Source: AC-37 sp045805345
GTDB taxonomy: Bacteria; Actinomycetota; Thermoleophilia; Solirubrobacterales; Thermoleophilaceae
Assembly: GCA_045805345.1 (NCBI GenBank)
Contig: JBJMLK010000079.1
Span: forward strand, 1 to 9,191
Reading direction: 5' to 3'
Length of the DNA stretch: 9,191 bases
The notes under the pieces are model-generated. The model saw nothing but the letters and a program-made list of their open reading frames with translations. It ran no database searches and had not been told where the DNA came from. A program made the position numbers and the translations under genes. Every line of letters begins with the position of its first letter. Position 1 is the first letter of the stretch. Shown piece after piece: positions 1 through 8,793 of the stretch.

Positions 1-547
1 CGCTGTCGACCGCGTACGGGTGCACGGCCGCGATCGCGGGGCCCACGTTGCCCGAGTCGATGCCGCCCGACAGCACCAGCGGAACGGGGCCCTCGTGGAG
101 GCGTGCCAGCTCCCAGTCGAAGGTGCGGCCGCTGCCGCCGCGCACGTCCGGGGAGTGCGTGTCGAGCAGGTGGAGGTCGACCTCGCGAACGGCCCGCAGG
201 CGGCGCAGCGAGGCGGCGTCCTTGATCGCCACCGCCTTCATCACGCGGCAGCCGCTGCGGCGCGCGGCCTCGCGACAGAACGCCGGGCCCTCGTCGCCGT
301 GGAGTTGCAGGATCGTGAGGCCGCAGCGGTCGGCCAGCAGGGCTATCTCGTCGAGCGTGGCGTTCACGAACACGCCGACCAGCTCCGCCCGGCGCTTCAC
401 CTCGGCGCCGATCGCCTCGGCCACGGCGGGGTCGCAGGCCCGCGGGCTGTCCGGGTAGAAGATCGTGCCGATCGCCCAGGCGCCCGCCTCCACGGCCAGC
501 GCCGCGTCCTCCTCGCGGGTCACGCCGCAGATCTTCACTCGCGTCAC
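1..547 (-). CDS. trpF: Phosphoribosylanthranilate isomerase TrpF, 3' end cut by the window edge
   Basis: TrpF converts N-(5'-phosphoribosyl)anthranilate to CdRP in cytoplasmic tryptophan synthesis, as a single (beta/alpha)8 barrel. The 182 readable codons begin MTRVKICGVTREEDA. Cys7 matches the family's catalytic general base. Further family blocks follow in order: VGVFVN (57-62), LQLHGDE (80-86), LLDT (127-130) with Asp129 in the general-acid position, GGSGRTFDW (137-145) for phosphate binding, and LSGGIDSGNV (159-168). About 20 C-terminal residues lie outside the window. I chose the GTG at 547; a second GTG at 538 would remove three residues. No Shine-Dalgarno is seen. A TANNNT-like TACCAT sits 9 nt upstream of the GTG, so a leaderless or very short-leader transcript is possible (inference). 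A degraded gene starts divergently 39 bp away. A stand-alone TrpF contrasts with the PriA-using actinobacteria. Confidence 0.95.
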   Translation of the reverse strand, partial: MTRVKICGVTREEDAALAVEAGAWAIGTIFYPDSPRACDPAVAEAIGAEVKRRAELVGVFVNATLDEIALLADRCGLTILQLHGDEGPAFCREAARRSGCRVMKAVAIKDAASLRRLRAVREVDLHLLDTHSPDVRGGSGRTFDWELARLHEGPVPLVLSGGIDSGNVGPAIAAVHPYAVDS

Positions 548-586
548 GGTGGGTCAATGGTAGGGCCGTTCGATGCAGCCCAACCC

Positions 587-1178
587 ATGAAGTGGAGCCA
601 GATACTCGTGGTCGTCGCGGCCGTCGCGGCGGTGGCGGCGATCGCCGTAGTGGCGGGCGGAGGAGGCGGCGGCGGCAAGGGCGACGTGAGCTCGGCGCCT
701 GCCGGCGCGGTGCGCGTGACGTTTCGCCTACTCGCCCGAGAAGGAGAAGCTGCTGAAGCCCCTGATCCAGCGCTTCAACGACCGGCGCGAGAAGGTCGGC
801 GGGCACCCGGTGTTCGTCGAGGACAGCAACGTGTCGTCCGGCGAGGCCGAGTCGAGGATCGCCAAGGGCACGCTGCAGCCGGTGGCGTGGTCGCCGGCGT
901 CGTCGCTCTGGGGACGGCTGCTGAACTTCGACACCGACCGCCCCTACGCGCCGGCGACGAACCGGTCGATAGTCCGCACGCCGCTGGCGATCGCGATGTG
1001 GGAGCCGATGGCCCGCGCGCTCGGGTGGCCCAAGAAGAAGATCGGCTTCTCGGACCTGCTGGCGCTGGCGCGCTCCGGCAAGGGCTGGGCCGCCTACGGC
1101 AAGCCGCAGTTCGGCAAGTTCAAGCTGGTCCACACGAGTCCCGACTTCTCCACCTCGGGCCTGTCCGCCGTCGTGGCC
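587..1178 (+). pseudogene. Truncated, frameshifted substrate-binding (VWA-type) protein, N-terminal part only
   Basis: The ATG at 587 opens a reading frame starting MKWSQILVVVAAVAAVAA. This is a hydrophobic signal or anchor segment, followed by a run of seven glycines. After Val-Thr-Phe the frame breaks: TTT at 722-724 appears to carry one extra T, because removing it joins VRVTF to AYSPEKEKLLKPLIQRFND in the next frame. From there the text reads like an extracellular solute-binding domain: SGEAESRIAKGTLQP, WSPASSLWGRLLNFD, RTPLAIAMWEPMARALGW, and KLVHTSPDFSTSGLSAVVA ending at 1178. From memory this matches actinobacterial 'substrate-binding and VWA domain' proteins, which continue for several hundred residues more; here everything after about residue 197 is lost. 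No good ribosome site precedes the ATG. The two lesions make it very likely dead. Family assignment is by recall of conserved blocks, not by a search. Confidence 0.72.
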
Positions 1179-1179
1179 G

Positions 1180-1398
1180 GGTGCCCCTGGCGGCTACCCG
1201 ACAGCCTGGACCGTCCGGCCGCTGGTTCTCGCGTCACTCCTTCGGGTGGCGGACGCCAGCCACATCGACGCCTCCCGCGCGCCGCGGTTCCTGAGCGCGC
1301 TGCGCAGGCCATCGGCCGCCGCCGCGCCCCACTGGGAGTTCCAGGCGCACCTGAACGCCTACGCAAACGAGGACAGGCTGACCTTCACCGGCTCGTGA
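1180..1398 (+). pseudogene. C-terminal fragment resembling an HD-superfamily (HD-CE-like) protein
   Basis: In the frame with codons starting at 1180, a protein-like stretch of about 72 residues runs to TGA at 1396-1398. Key blocks are TAWTVRPLVLASLLRVAD, ASHIDASRAPRFLSALRRP and HWEFQAHLNAYANEDRLTF. The LLRVAD helix followed by a short Asp-containing segment is how the last part of many HD phosphohydrolase domains looks, with the Asp of R-V-A-D in the place of the final metal ligand. The RAPRFL and HWEFQ pattern recalls HD-CE type domains found with Hsp90-like ATPases in some putative conflict systems. The N-terminal part, including the His-Asp motif, is absent, and there is no start codon or ribosome site of its own. 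It directly abuts the substrate-binding fragment in another frame, so the two are remains of different genes. The family call is tentative; that it was once coding is more certain. Confidence 0.45.
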
Positions 1399-1492
1399 AC
1401 CCCGGTCCAGTCGAGCTCCGCCAACCCCGGGCGGTTGAGGTCCTCGTGTGCCGCGCGCTCATTCTGACCAACCGAGCGCTCGCACGCCAGGC
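1399..1492. other. Short non-coding gap between gene debris and the beta-helix gene
   Basis: These 94 bases separate the TGA of the HD-like fragment from the convergent stop of the beta-helix gene. No coding stretch is recognisable. GCGCTC (1455-1460) and GAGCGC (1474-1479) could pair as a 6-bp stem with a 13-base loop, and CGAGCGCTCG (1473-1482) is a perfect 10-base palindrome. There is no T-tract on either side, so a terminator role for the convergent transcripts is only a possibility. Confidence 0.4.
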
Positions 1493-3133
1493 CTACCGGA
1501 CGAGCGCGAGCCGGCGGGCCGCCTTGCCCGGCGCCTCGAGCGTCACCTTGCCATGGGTCGTCCGCGACTTCTCAAAGCTCCCGTCGCTCGTCAACGCGTC
1601 GGCGCGCGCCGCGATCGTGCCCCTGTCCGCGAGTCGCTTCGCCGCGGCCTCGTTGAGGGGGACGGGCACGCTCCTGGTCTTGCCGGAGGCGATCGCGAAG
1701 CCGGCCTTGCCGAGCGCGACCCGCTTCCCCCCGCCGGTCTTGCGCGACAGAGCGAGGGACCCGGTGCACCTCCGGTACACCGAGGCGGGGCAGGCCGCGC
1801 GCACCGCGGCGACGCCCTTCGAGGCCGTCACGGTCTGCGATGCAGGGAGCACGAGTCCCGTGAACGGCGGCTTCGTCGTGAAGGTCCGGTCGGCTCCCGC
1901 GGTGCGGCCGCCGGGGCCGTCCACCACCAGGCGGTAGTGGTACAGCGTCCGCGGTTTGAAGCCGATCAGGGCCCTGGCGACCGGCACCGGCTTCGCGTCC
2001 GACGTCAACGTCGTCTTCACCGTGCGCAGGGGATACGCCGTGGTCCTTCCGAACAGGAAGTACCACCTCGTTCCGTTCACGCCGCGCGGGTTCGCCCGCC
2101 CGCGCAGGGTCGCATCGTTTGCGCTGACCGCGGTCGCCGCGAGCGTGATGGCCGACGGCGGCCGCACCAGCTCGTCCGCGCCGATGTCCGTGCGCCCGCC
2201 GAAGCTGCGCGGCTGGCCGTCGAAGTCCGTGGCGGCGCCCAGGCCGGAGTCGGTGCCTCGGTTGACGGTGGGCGAAGCCGGGTCCTGGTGGAAGTCGCCC
2301 GCCAGGTTCACGAACACCGCGTTGTTCGGCAGGTTGGTCGAGCTCGCGTCCTCGGTGCAGCAGCCGCCGGCGAAGTCGCGCGGGCCCACGACGTTCGAGT
2401 AGGTGGGCGTGAACCGGGCGCTGCCGGCACCCGCCTGCTGCTTGAGCGCGACCGACACGTAGCCCTCGATCACCGAGTTGACCGCGTAGACCCTGACCGA
2501 GGAACCGCTGGAGGTGAGCTCGTACAGGCCGGCGGCGCCGAGGCCGAGGCCGACGGCCGTCACGTTGCGGAGCGTGACCACCGTGCTCGGCGAGCCCTGC
2601 CAGTCGGTGCCGACCGCCGACGGCGGGTTCTGGATCGACGGCGTCCAGCAGGCCGAGCTGCGAAGCACCGAGCCGTTCTCCAGGTAGCAGGCGGAGAAGC
2701 CCGTCGACACGTTGCTCCTCACGACCAGGTCCTCGCCGCTGCCGCCGTAGAGCCCGAGCGCGTTCGAGCTCGTGAGCGAGCCAACGGCCGTGATCTCGAG
2801 GTGCTTGACGGTGGCCCCGGGGTTGTAGAGGGCGAGCGCGGAGAAGGTCGGACTGGCGGGCTGGGCGAAGATGCGGGGCCGCGGCTTGCCCGCCTGGCCG
2901 TGCACCTGGATCGAGTTGAAGCTCGCGGCGGGACCGATGGGCAGCGACACGCTGCCGTAGTCGCCGGGCGCGACCACCACCTCGTCGCCCGGGCCGGCGC
3001 CGCTCACCGCGGTCACGAAGTCGCACGGGGCGTTCACGCAGTCGCCGCTCGTCCCGGGACTGGCGTGCCGCACCGCTGCGCCCGCCGGCGTGGCGAACGT
3101 CAGCAGGGCCAGGACGGCAAGCGCGCATCGCAC
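1493..3133 (-). CDS. Secreted right-handed beta-helix protein with Fn3-like and C-terminal surface domains
   Basis: This 546-residue protein is predicted to be exported. Residues 1-20 (MRCALAVLALLTFATPAGAA) form a Sec signal peptide with a likely Ala-X-Ala cleavage site at 17-20. Residues about 21-324 look like a parallel beta-helix of the pectate-lyase/choice-of-anchor type. They start with a CVNAPCDFVTAVSGAGPGD block, run through short Gly/Asn/Val-rich turns (VKHLEITAVG, LVVRSNVS, VTLRNVTAVG), and end with DFDGQPRS and DIGADE, a common ending of such folds. Residues about 325-421 resemble an Fn3 domain (ATLRGRANPRG, YHYRLVV, TFTTK). Residues about 425-535 form a further beta-rich domain with Cys448 and Cys456, of a kind I associate with Thermoleophilia surface proteins. 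There is no LPXTG motif and no C-terminal membrane helix. Catalytic residues are not evident, so an enzyme activity should not be assumed. The start is GTG at 3133; GGGAGGGG lies about 12 bases upstream. It follows the protease gene by 45 bp and may be co-transcribed. Confidence 0.85.
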   Translation of the reverse strand: MRCALAVLALLTFATPAGAAVRHASPGTSGDCVNAPCDFVTAVSGAGPGDEVVVAPGDYGSVSLPIGPAASFNSIQVHGQAGKPRPRIFAQPASPTFSALALYNPGATVKHLEITAVGSLTSSNALGLYGGSGEDLVVRSNVSTGFSACYLENGSVLRSSACWTPSIQNPPSAVGTDWQGSPSTVVTLRNVTAVGLGLGAAGLYELTSSGSSVRVYAVNSVIEGYVSVALKQQAGAGSARFTPTYSNVVGPRDFAGGCCTEDASSTNLPNNAVFVNLAGDFHQDPASPTVNRGTDSGLGAATDFDGQPRSFGGRTDIGADELVRPPSAITLAATAVSANDATLRGRANPRGVNGTRWYFLFGRTTAYPLRTVKTTLTSDAKPVPVARALIGFKPRTLYHYRLVVDGPGGRTAGADRTFTTKPPFTGLVLPASQTVTASKGVAAVRAACPASVYRRCTGSLALSRKTGGGKRVALGKAGFAIASGKTRSVPVPLNEAAAKRLADRGTIAARADALTSDGSFEKSRTTHGKVTLEAPGKAARRLALVR

Positions 3134-3157
3134 GGGCCGACCCTACCCCTCCCGGGG

Positions 3158-3172
3158 GCCCTTGGGAAGGGC
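3158..3172 (-). terminator. Hairpin after the HtrA-like gene
   Basis: GCCCTT-GGG-AAGGGC is a perfect 6-bp stem with a 3-base loop, beginning 6 bases after the stop of the HtrA-like gene (3179-3181). There is no T-run on the minus strand. It also lies close to the purine-rich ribosome site of the beta-helix gene, so it could be a weak terminator, an mRNA-stabilising stem or a translational control element. Confidence 0.35.
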
Positions 3173-3178
3173 TGCCGC

Positions 3179-4393
<1,215 letters not shown>

Positions 4394-4442
4394 CTGCGCT
4401 GGTTCCTAGGCCCCTGTTGTAGCCGTCAAGGCTTAACGATCC

Positions 4443-6740
4443 CTAAGAGGCGCGCTGGCGCCGCGGCGGGAGGACGAGCAGCGCGCGCAGGCCCACGATA
4501 GGGCCGCGGCCCTCGCTGAGCCCCCGCCTGAGCGCGCGGCGGTCGAGCCGCGCTGCCGCCGCGCGAGCGAAACGGCGTTCGCGGAGCGCCCGCACGTACG
4601 ACGCCGCGCCCGGCCCGGCGGTCACCCGCAGGCGCCGCTCGAGGTCGAGCAGCGTCGCGCCGGGCCCGATCCGGTGACCCAGGCGGTCGAGCGCGAAGCG
4701 CAGCTCGCGCAGGTCGGGGTCGCCGCCCGCGCCGCGGACGCGCCGCGCGCGCAGGACCGCGACGACCCACAGCGCGGCGATCCCGGCCAGCGGCAGGCCG
4801 AGCACGGCGAGGACGATCGCCAGCGCCGGCGAGGACTCGGCGCGGCCGTTGCGCCCGACGACATCGGCGGGCTCCGTGCGCCGCTTGAGCGCCGCGTCCT
4901 TTCCGCTGTCGTGCCCGCCGACGGCGGCGCTCGGCAGCTTGTCGCCGCTCGCCTGCGCGGACGCCGGAGCGGAGGTCGGCGTCGGGTCGAACGGCACCCA
5001 GCCGATCCCCTCGAACCAAACCTCGACCCACGAGTGGGCGTCGAGGTCGCGCACGCGGTACTCCTTGGTCGCGGCGTCGGGAATGCCGGGCGCGAAGCCG
5101 GACGCCACGCGCGCCGGGATCCCGTCCATGCGCAGGAGCAGCGCCATCGCGCCCGAGAACTGCTGGCAGTAACCGATCTTGTCGCCGAACAGGAACGCGT
5201 CGAGCGGGAGCGGCCGGAGCGGCGGGCGCTCGTCGTAGGTGTACCCGCGCTGCAGGTAGCGCTCCACCTTCCTCACCACGTCGTAGGGGGTCGGCTGACC
5301 GGCGGCCAGCTGCTGCGCGAGGCGGTACATGCGGCCGTACCGCGACGCGAGGATGCGGCGCAGGACCTCCGGCTGGTCGCCGGGCACGCGCCCCGGCAGC
5401 GGCGCGCCGACGGTCCGCGGCGTGATCCCCGGGTCGCTGGACGACGGCGGCGGGATGTGGAGGGCCGAGTCGCCGCGCCGCGGGAGGTCGAAGTACGTGT
5501 AGGACAGGAACTGCGTGCGGTAGGAGACCGGCGCGGCGCGCATCTGCCTGGCGCTCGGGTCCGGCACGTACGCCTGCACCGTGTAGGTGTCGCCCTTGGT
5601 GAGCGGCCCGTCGAGCACGCGGATGGTGCCGTCGGCGGTGCCGACCAGGAGGTGGTCGCCGTCGACGCCGTACACCGTGCCGGCCCCCACCAGCAGGTCG
5701 GTCTTCAGGCCGCGGATCGTGAACCGGATGCGCTCGTCCCAGCGGGTGTTGGGCGACAGGGGCAGCTCGGCCGTCGGGTCGGCGCCGTGACCGGCGTCGG
5801 AGTGCACCCAGCGCAGCCCGTCGAAGCGGTCGAGCGTCTCCGTCTTCCAGTAGTGCTGGTGCGGCGACGCCACCTCGAGCATCGTGTCGCCGGTGCGCGG
5901 CCAGTCGAGCGGCCCGTACTGGTGCGTCCACTCGAACGTCCGGCCGCCGGCGCGGTCGGCGAAGAGGTTCCAGCGCGTGTAGTCGACCCATGCCTCGTGG
6001 CGGTCGAGCGCAGCGGCCACCGGGAGGGCGAGCACGCCGGCGGCCGCGATCGCACCCGCGGCGGGGACCAGCTGGCGCCCGCGAAGCCGTGGCAGCCACA
6101 GCCACACGGCGATCAGCGCCAGCAGCAGCAGGCCGCGGGCCACCGGCTTGCCGGCGTCGCTCATGGTCGCGGGCACGGCGTAGAGCGCCACGAGCAGCAC
6201 GAGCGCCAGCGCGCGCGCGAGGCCGCCCGCCGTCGCCGAGCGGCGCGGCCAGAACGCGAGCGCCATCGCGGACACGACGACCGCCGGGATCGCGAGCATC
6301 AGCGTGAGCCGCACCCAGCTGTCGCTTCCGGGGTACGGCCAGACCGTGGTCGCGGCCCCGGTCAGGCCGCGGTCGAGGCCGTCGCCGAGCGTGTCCCAGC
6401 GCGCGGGCTGCAGCAGCTTGGCGGGCAGGCCGGCGGCCAGACAGGCGGCGATTGCCGCCACGACGACGATCGCCGCGTAGAGCACCGGGCGCAGCCGGGC
6501 GGGCAGCGGCGCTCGCGGCGCGAGTGCCAGTCCGGCTCCGCCCGCCGCGGCGATTGCGACCACGCCCACGGTGCGCGCGGTGGGCGGCGCGTCGATCAGC
6601 CCCTGCCACTCGACCGCGGCGACCCAGGCCAGCGCGGCGAAGGCCAGGACGCGCGGCCCGAGCCGCTCTGCGCCCTGCGCCGCGCCGGCGCGCGCGGCGC
6701 GCGCCGCGGGGAGCCTGCCTACGGCGGACGCGGCGCTCAC
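4443..6740 (-). CDS. TgpA-like transmembrane transglutaminase
   Basis: This 765-residue protein has the architecture of TgpA-like proteins. The N-terminal membrane region has about seven helices (roughly 31-48, 57-76, 84-104, 144-164, 172-190, 201-216 and 223-243). An extracytoplasmic region of about 390 residues follows, then a last membrane helix (639-663) and a basic cytoplasmic tail. The transglutaminase core carries the papain-like triad: Cys525 in KIGYCQQFSGAMALLLR, His569 in LDAHSWVEVWF and Asp585 in GWVPFDPTP, so it should be active as a thiol enzyme. Substrate and reaction (cross-linking, hydrolysis or proteolysis) cannot be read from sequence. The tail, with GHRIGPGATLLDLERRL at 688-704, is like the DUF4129 region seen in this family. 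The GTG start at 6740 overlaps the upstream stop as GTGA and has a strong GAGGAGAG at 6745-6752. The open frame continues far upstream, but that text overlaps the DUF58 gene and is Arg/Ala-rich shadow. Confidence 0.95.
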   Translation of the reverse strand: MSAASAVGRLPAARAARAGAAQGAERLGPRVLAFAALAWVAAVEWQGLIDAPPTARTVGVVAIAAAGGAGLALAPRAPLPARLRPVLYAAIVVVAAIAACLAAGLPAKLLQPARWDTLGDGLDRGLTGAATTVWPYPGSDSWVRLTLMLAIPAVVVSAMALAFWPRRSATAGGLARALALVLLVALYAVPATMSDAGKPVARGLLLLALIAVWLWLPRLRGRQLVPAAGAIAAAGVLALPVAAALDRHEAWVDYTRWNLFADRAGGRTFEWTHQYGPLDWPRTGDTMLEVASPHQHYWKTETLDRFDGLRWVHSDAGHGADPTAELPLSPNTRWDERIRFTIRGLKTDLLVGAGTVYGVDGDHLLVGTADGTIRVLDGPLTKGDTYTVQAYVPDPSARQMRAAPVSYRTQFLSYTYFDLPRRGDSALHIPPPSSSDPGITPRTVGAPLPGRVPGDQPEVLRRILASRYGRMYRLAQQLAAGQPTPYDVVRKVERYLQRGYTYDERPPLRPLPLDAFLFGDKIGYCQQFSGAMALLLRMDGIPARVASGFAPGIPDAATKEYRVRDLDAHSWVEVWFEGIGWVPFDPTPTSAPASAQASGDKLPSAAVGGHDSGKDAALKRRTEPADVVGRNGRAESSPALAIVLAVLGLPLAGIAALWVVAVLRARRVRGAGGDPDLRELRFALDRLGHRIGPGATLLDLERRLRVTAGPGAASYVRALRERRFARAAAARLDRRALRRGLSEGRGPIVGLRALLVLPPRRQRAS

Positions 6741-7801
6741 GCCGCTCTCCTCGCGGCCCTGCCCAGCGGCCGCCCCGCGCAGCCGGCGACGGTGAAGCTC
6801 CCCGCCGCGGGCCCGCTCGGGACCGGCGTCACGAGGTAGCGCTGCGTGGCCGCCGCGCGAGCCAGGCCGGGTGGCGGGACGCCGGCGCCCGCGGCAACCC
6901 AGAACAGCGCCCCCGCGCGCTCCAGGCGGCCGGGAATGGGCGGCGCGTCGCCGGCCTCGACCAGCGCGAGCCGGATGTGGAGCGGCGGCCACGCGTGCAG
7001 GTCGGGGTCGATGTCGGTCGCGCGCCTGTCGCCGGGCAGCATCAGCGCGCAGCCGCCGCGCCGGGCGAGGTGCACGCAGAGCGACGCCGCCGCCCGGACG
7101 GCCCGGTCGAGCGCGTCCTCGGACGGCGGCCTGCGCGGGTCGAGCACCACCAGCGGCAGCGAGTCGGCGTCGGCCGCGAGGCGGCGCTCCATCACGTCGC
7201 CGGTCCGCGCGACGGTGGGCCAGTGGATGCGTGCGGCGGGCGCCCCCTGGCGGTACGGGCGCAGCGCGTCCGGCTCGACCTCGGCCGCCGCGGCGAGTGG
7301 CCGCGCCGAGCGCGGCGCGATGCCCGACGCCGCGCCGCCGTGGGGCGCGAGCACGGGCTCGATCCGCGGCAGCACGATCAGCTCGAGCTCCGGCGCCGGC
7401 AGCTCCCGGCGGGCGAGCCCGAGCGGGTCGTGGATCACGAGCCGCGCCGGCTCGAGCGTGCGCCGGCCGCGGCGCTCGAAGCGGACCTCTACGCGCGAGC
7501 GCCGCCGGCGAAGCGGGATCGGCCTGTCGAGCAGCGGCTCGACCAGCGCGCCGCCCGGCGGCCGGACCAGTCCGGGCCGCAGCTCGAGCAGCAGCGGCCA
7601 CGGCTGCTCCTCCTCGACCGCGTGCGGTCCGCCGCGGCGCTCGACGCCGGCACCGGCCGCCGCGAGCGCGACCCACGCCGCCGATACGGCGGCCAGCGCC
7701 AGCAGCGCGACGCCCGGCACGTAGAGAGTGGAGGCGCCGAACGTGAGCGCGCCGATCAGCATCAGGCCGCCGAGCGCCGCGGCGCCGCCGGCCCGGATCA
7801 C
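6737..7801 (-). CDS. DUF58 domain membrane protein
   Basis: This is a 354-residue protein. Two hydrophobic segments at about 6-25 and 28-50 place the N-terminus in the membrane. The diagnostic DUF58 block is LRPYRQGAPAARIHWPTVAR at 180-199, followed by TGDVMERRL, closely matching the family pattern of a Tyr-x-x-Gly step, Arg-Ile-His-Trp and a Thr-Gly/Arg end. RRTLEPARLVIHDPLGLARRE (113-133) is the usual strand region before it. The remainder (about 210-300) fits the VWA-like fold of the domain, and about 50 further residues follow. In the classic Asp/Gly position of the block this protein has Gly-Ala-Pro-Ala, a mild departure. Function is not established biochemically; the family is regularly encoded between moxR and transglutaminase genes, as here. 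GTG at 7801 overlaps the moxR stop as GTGA; no strong ribosome site is seen, so translational coupling is likely. Confidence 0.92.
   Translation of the reverse strand: MIRAGGAAALGGLMLIGALTFGASTLYVPGVALLALAAVSAAWVALAAAGAGVERRGGPHAVEEEQPWPLLLELRPGLVRPPGGALVEPLLDRPIPLRRRRSRVEVRFERRGRRTLEPARLVIHDPLGLARRELPAPELELIVLPRIEPVLAPHGGAASGIAPRSARPLAAAAEVEPDALRPYRQGAPAARIHWPTVARTGDVMERRLAADADSLPLVVLDPRRPPSEDALDRAVRAAASLCVHLARRGGCALMLPGDRRATDIDPDLHAWPPLHIRLALVEAGDAPPIPGRLERAGALFWVAAGAGVPPPGLARAAATQRYLVTPVPSGPAAGSFTVAGCAGRPLGRAARRAA
6745..6752 (-). promoter_or_regulatory. Strong ribosome-binding site for the transglutaminase gene
   Basis: GAGGAGAG on the minus strand lies 4 bases before the GTG at 6740, inside the end of the DUF58 gene. 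It decides the start of the transglutaminase against the many in-frame upstream codons. Confidence 0.7.
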
Positions 7802-8748
7802 AGCGCCGGTACGCGCTCGATCGTCTCGCGCACGAGCTCGACGCGGCTCGCGCCGAAGGCGTCGGGCGCGAGCAGCAGCCGGTGCGGCAGCACCGAGGGC
7901 GCCAGCGCCTGCACGTCGTCGGGCAGCGCGTGGTCGCGGCCGTCGAGCGCGGCGGCGGCCTTGGCCGCCTTCAGCAGCATCAGCCCCGCGCGGGGGCTCG
8001 CGCCCAGCTCGATGCGCGGGTCCGCGCGGGTCGCGTCGAGCACCGCCACCACGTAGCGCCGCAGCGCCTCGCTCGCGTGGACGCGCGCCGCCGCGGCCTG
8101 CGCCGCGAGCACCTCCCCCACGCCCGCCACCGGCTCGAGCTCGAGCACGCGGTCGCCGGCGGCGTGCTCGGCGAGCATCTCGGCCTCGTCCTCGGGGCTC
8201 GGGTAGCCGAGCGCGACGCGCACCATGAAGCGATCGAGCTGCGCCTCGGGGAGCGGGTAGGTGCCCTCGTACTCGACGGGGTTCTGTGTCGCGACGACGA
8301 GAAACGGCCGCGCCAGCTCGTGGGTGTGGACGTCGACAGTCACGTGCCGCTCCTGCATGCACTCGAGCAGCCCGGACTGGGTCTTCGGCGAGGCGCGGTT
8401 GATCTCGTCGACGAGCACGACGTTGGCGAACACCGGGCCGGGCCGGAACTCGAAGCGCCCCTCGCGCTGGTTGTAGACGTTGGTGCCGACGACGTCGGCC
8501 GGCAGCAGGTCGACGGTGCACTGCACGCGCGCGTACTCGGCCTCGACCGACCGCGCCAGCGAGCGCGCCAGGGCCGTCTTGCCGACGCCCGGGTAGTCCT
8601 CGATCAGCACGTGCCCCTCGGCCACGAGCGCGACCAGCACATCGCGCAGAGCGCCCTCCGGAACCTTCACCGCCCGGCGCACGTTGCCCGCCAGTCGCTG
8701 CCCCAGGGCGGCGACGCCAGCCGGGTCGAGCTCGGGCGCCGTGCTCAC
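7798..8748 (-). CDS. MoxR-family AAA+ ATPase
   Basis: From the GTG at 8748 the protein has 316 residues, the usual MoxR size. Visible AAA+ elements are Walker A DYPGVGKTAL (51-60), Walker B VVLVDEINRA (110-119), sensor 1 at Asn156 in VVATQNPVEYEGTYPLPEAQ, the LDRF arginine region (171-174), and sensor 2 SPRAGLMLL (251-259). MoxR proteins are ATP-driven, chaperone-like factors thought to help assemble or activate partner complexes; DUF58 and VWA proteins are the usual partners. The open frame extends to a TTG at 8796, but that codon lies inside the hairpin after trpC, and the added residues (RPAGRLRPVRK) are not family-like, so the GTG is preferred; its ribosome site is weak. It ends with a 4-bp overlap with the DUF58 gene, giving one transcription unit with it and the transglutaminase. 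Confidence 0.96.
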   Translation of the reverse strand: MSTAPELDPAGVAALGQRLAGNVRRAVKVPEGALRDVLVALVAEGHVLIEDYPGVGKTALARSLARSVEAEYARVQCTVDLLPADVVGTNVYNQREGRFEFRPGPVFANVVLVDEINRASPKTQSGLLECMQERHVTVDVHTHELARPFLVVATQNPVEYEGTYPLPEAQLDRFMVRVALGYPSPEDEAEMLAEHAAGDRVLELEPVAGVGEVLAAQAAAARVHASEALRRYVVAVLDATRADPRIELGASPRAGLMLLKAAKAAAALDGRDHALPDDVQALAPSVLPHRLLLAPDAFGASRVELVRETIERVPAL

Positions 8749-8793
8749 CCGATCGATCTTACGGACCGGGCGAAGCCGGCCGGCCGGGCGATC

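Noticed and set aside
20..1294. A 424-codon plus-strand frame covering the trpF region and part of the debris
   Set aside because: Its first 189 codons are antisense to trpF, which has all its motifs. Only the part from ATG 587 to about 724 is family-like, and it then shifts frame.
1413..1423. GAGCTCCGCCA, resembling the 3' end of a tRNA
   Set aside because: No TTCGA-type T-loop, anticodon arm or matching 5' acceptor strand is found nearby, so neither a tRNA nor a tRNA-end attachment site can be supported.
4443..7676. Extending the transglutaminase to 1077 residues
   Set aside because: The added N-terminal text is antisense-like Arg/Ala repeats overlapping the whole DUF58 gene. The GTG at 6740 has a strong ribosome site and the GTGA overlap.
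4674..8056. Long plus-strand open frames opposite the transglutaminase, DUF58 and MoxR genes
   Set aside because: Their translations are low-complexity Arg/Ala/Pro text, while the minus strand shows intact catalytic motifs over the same bases.
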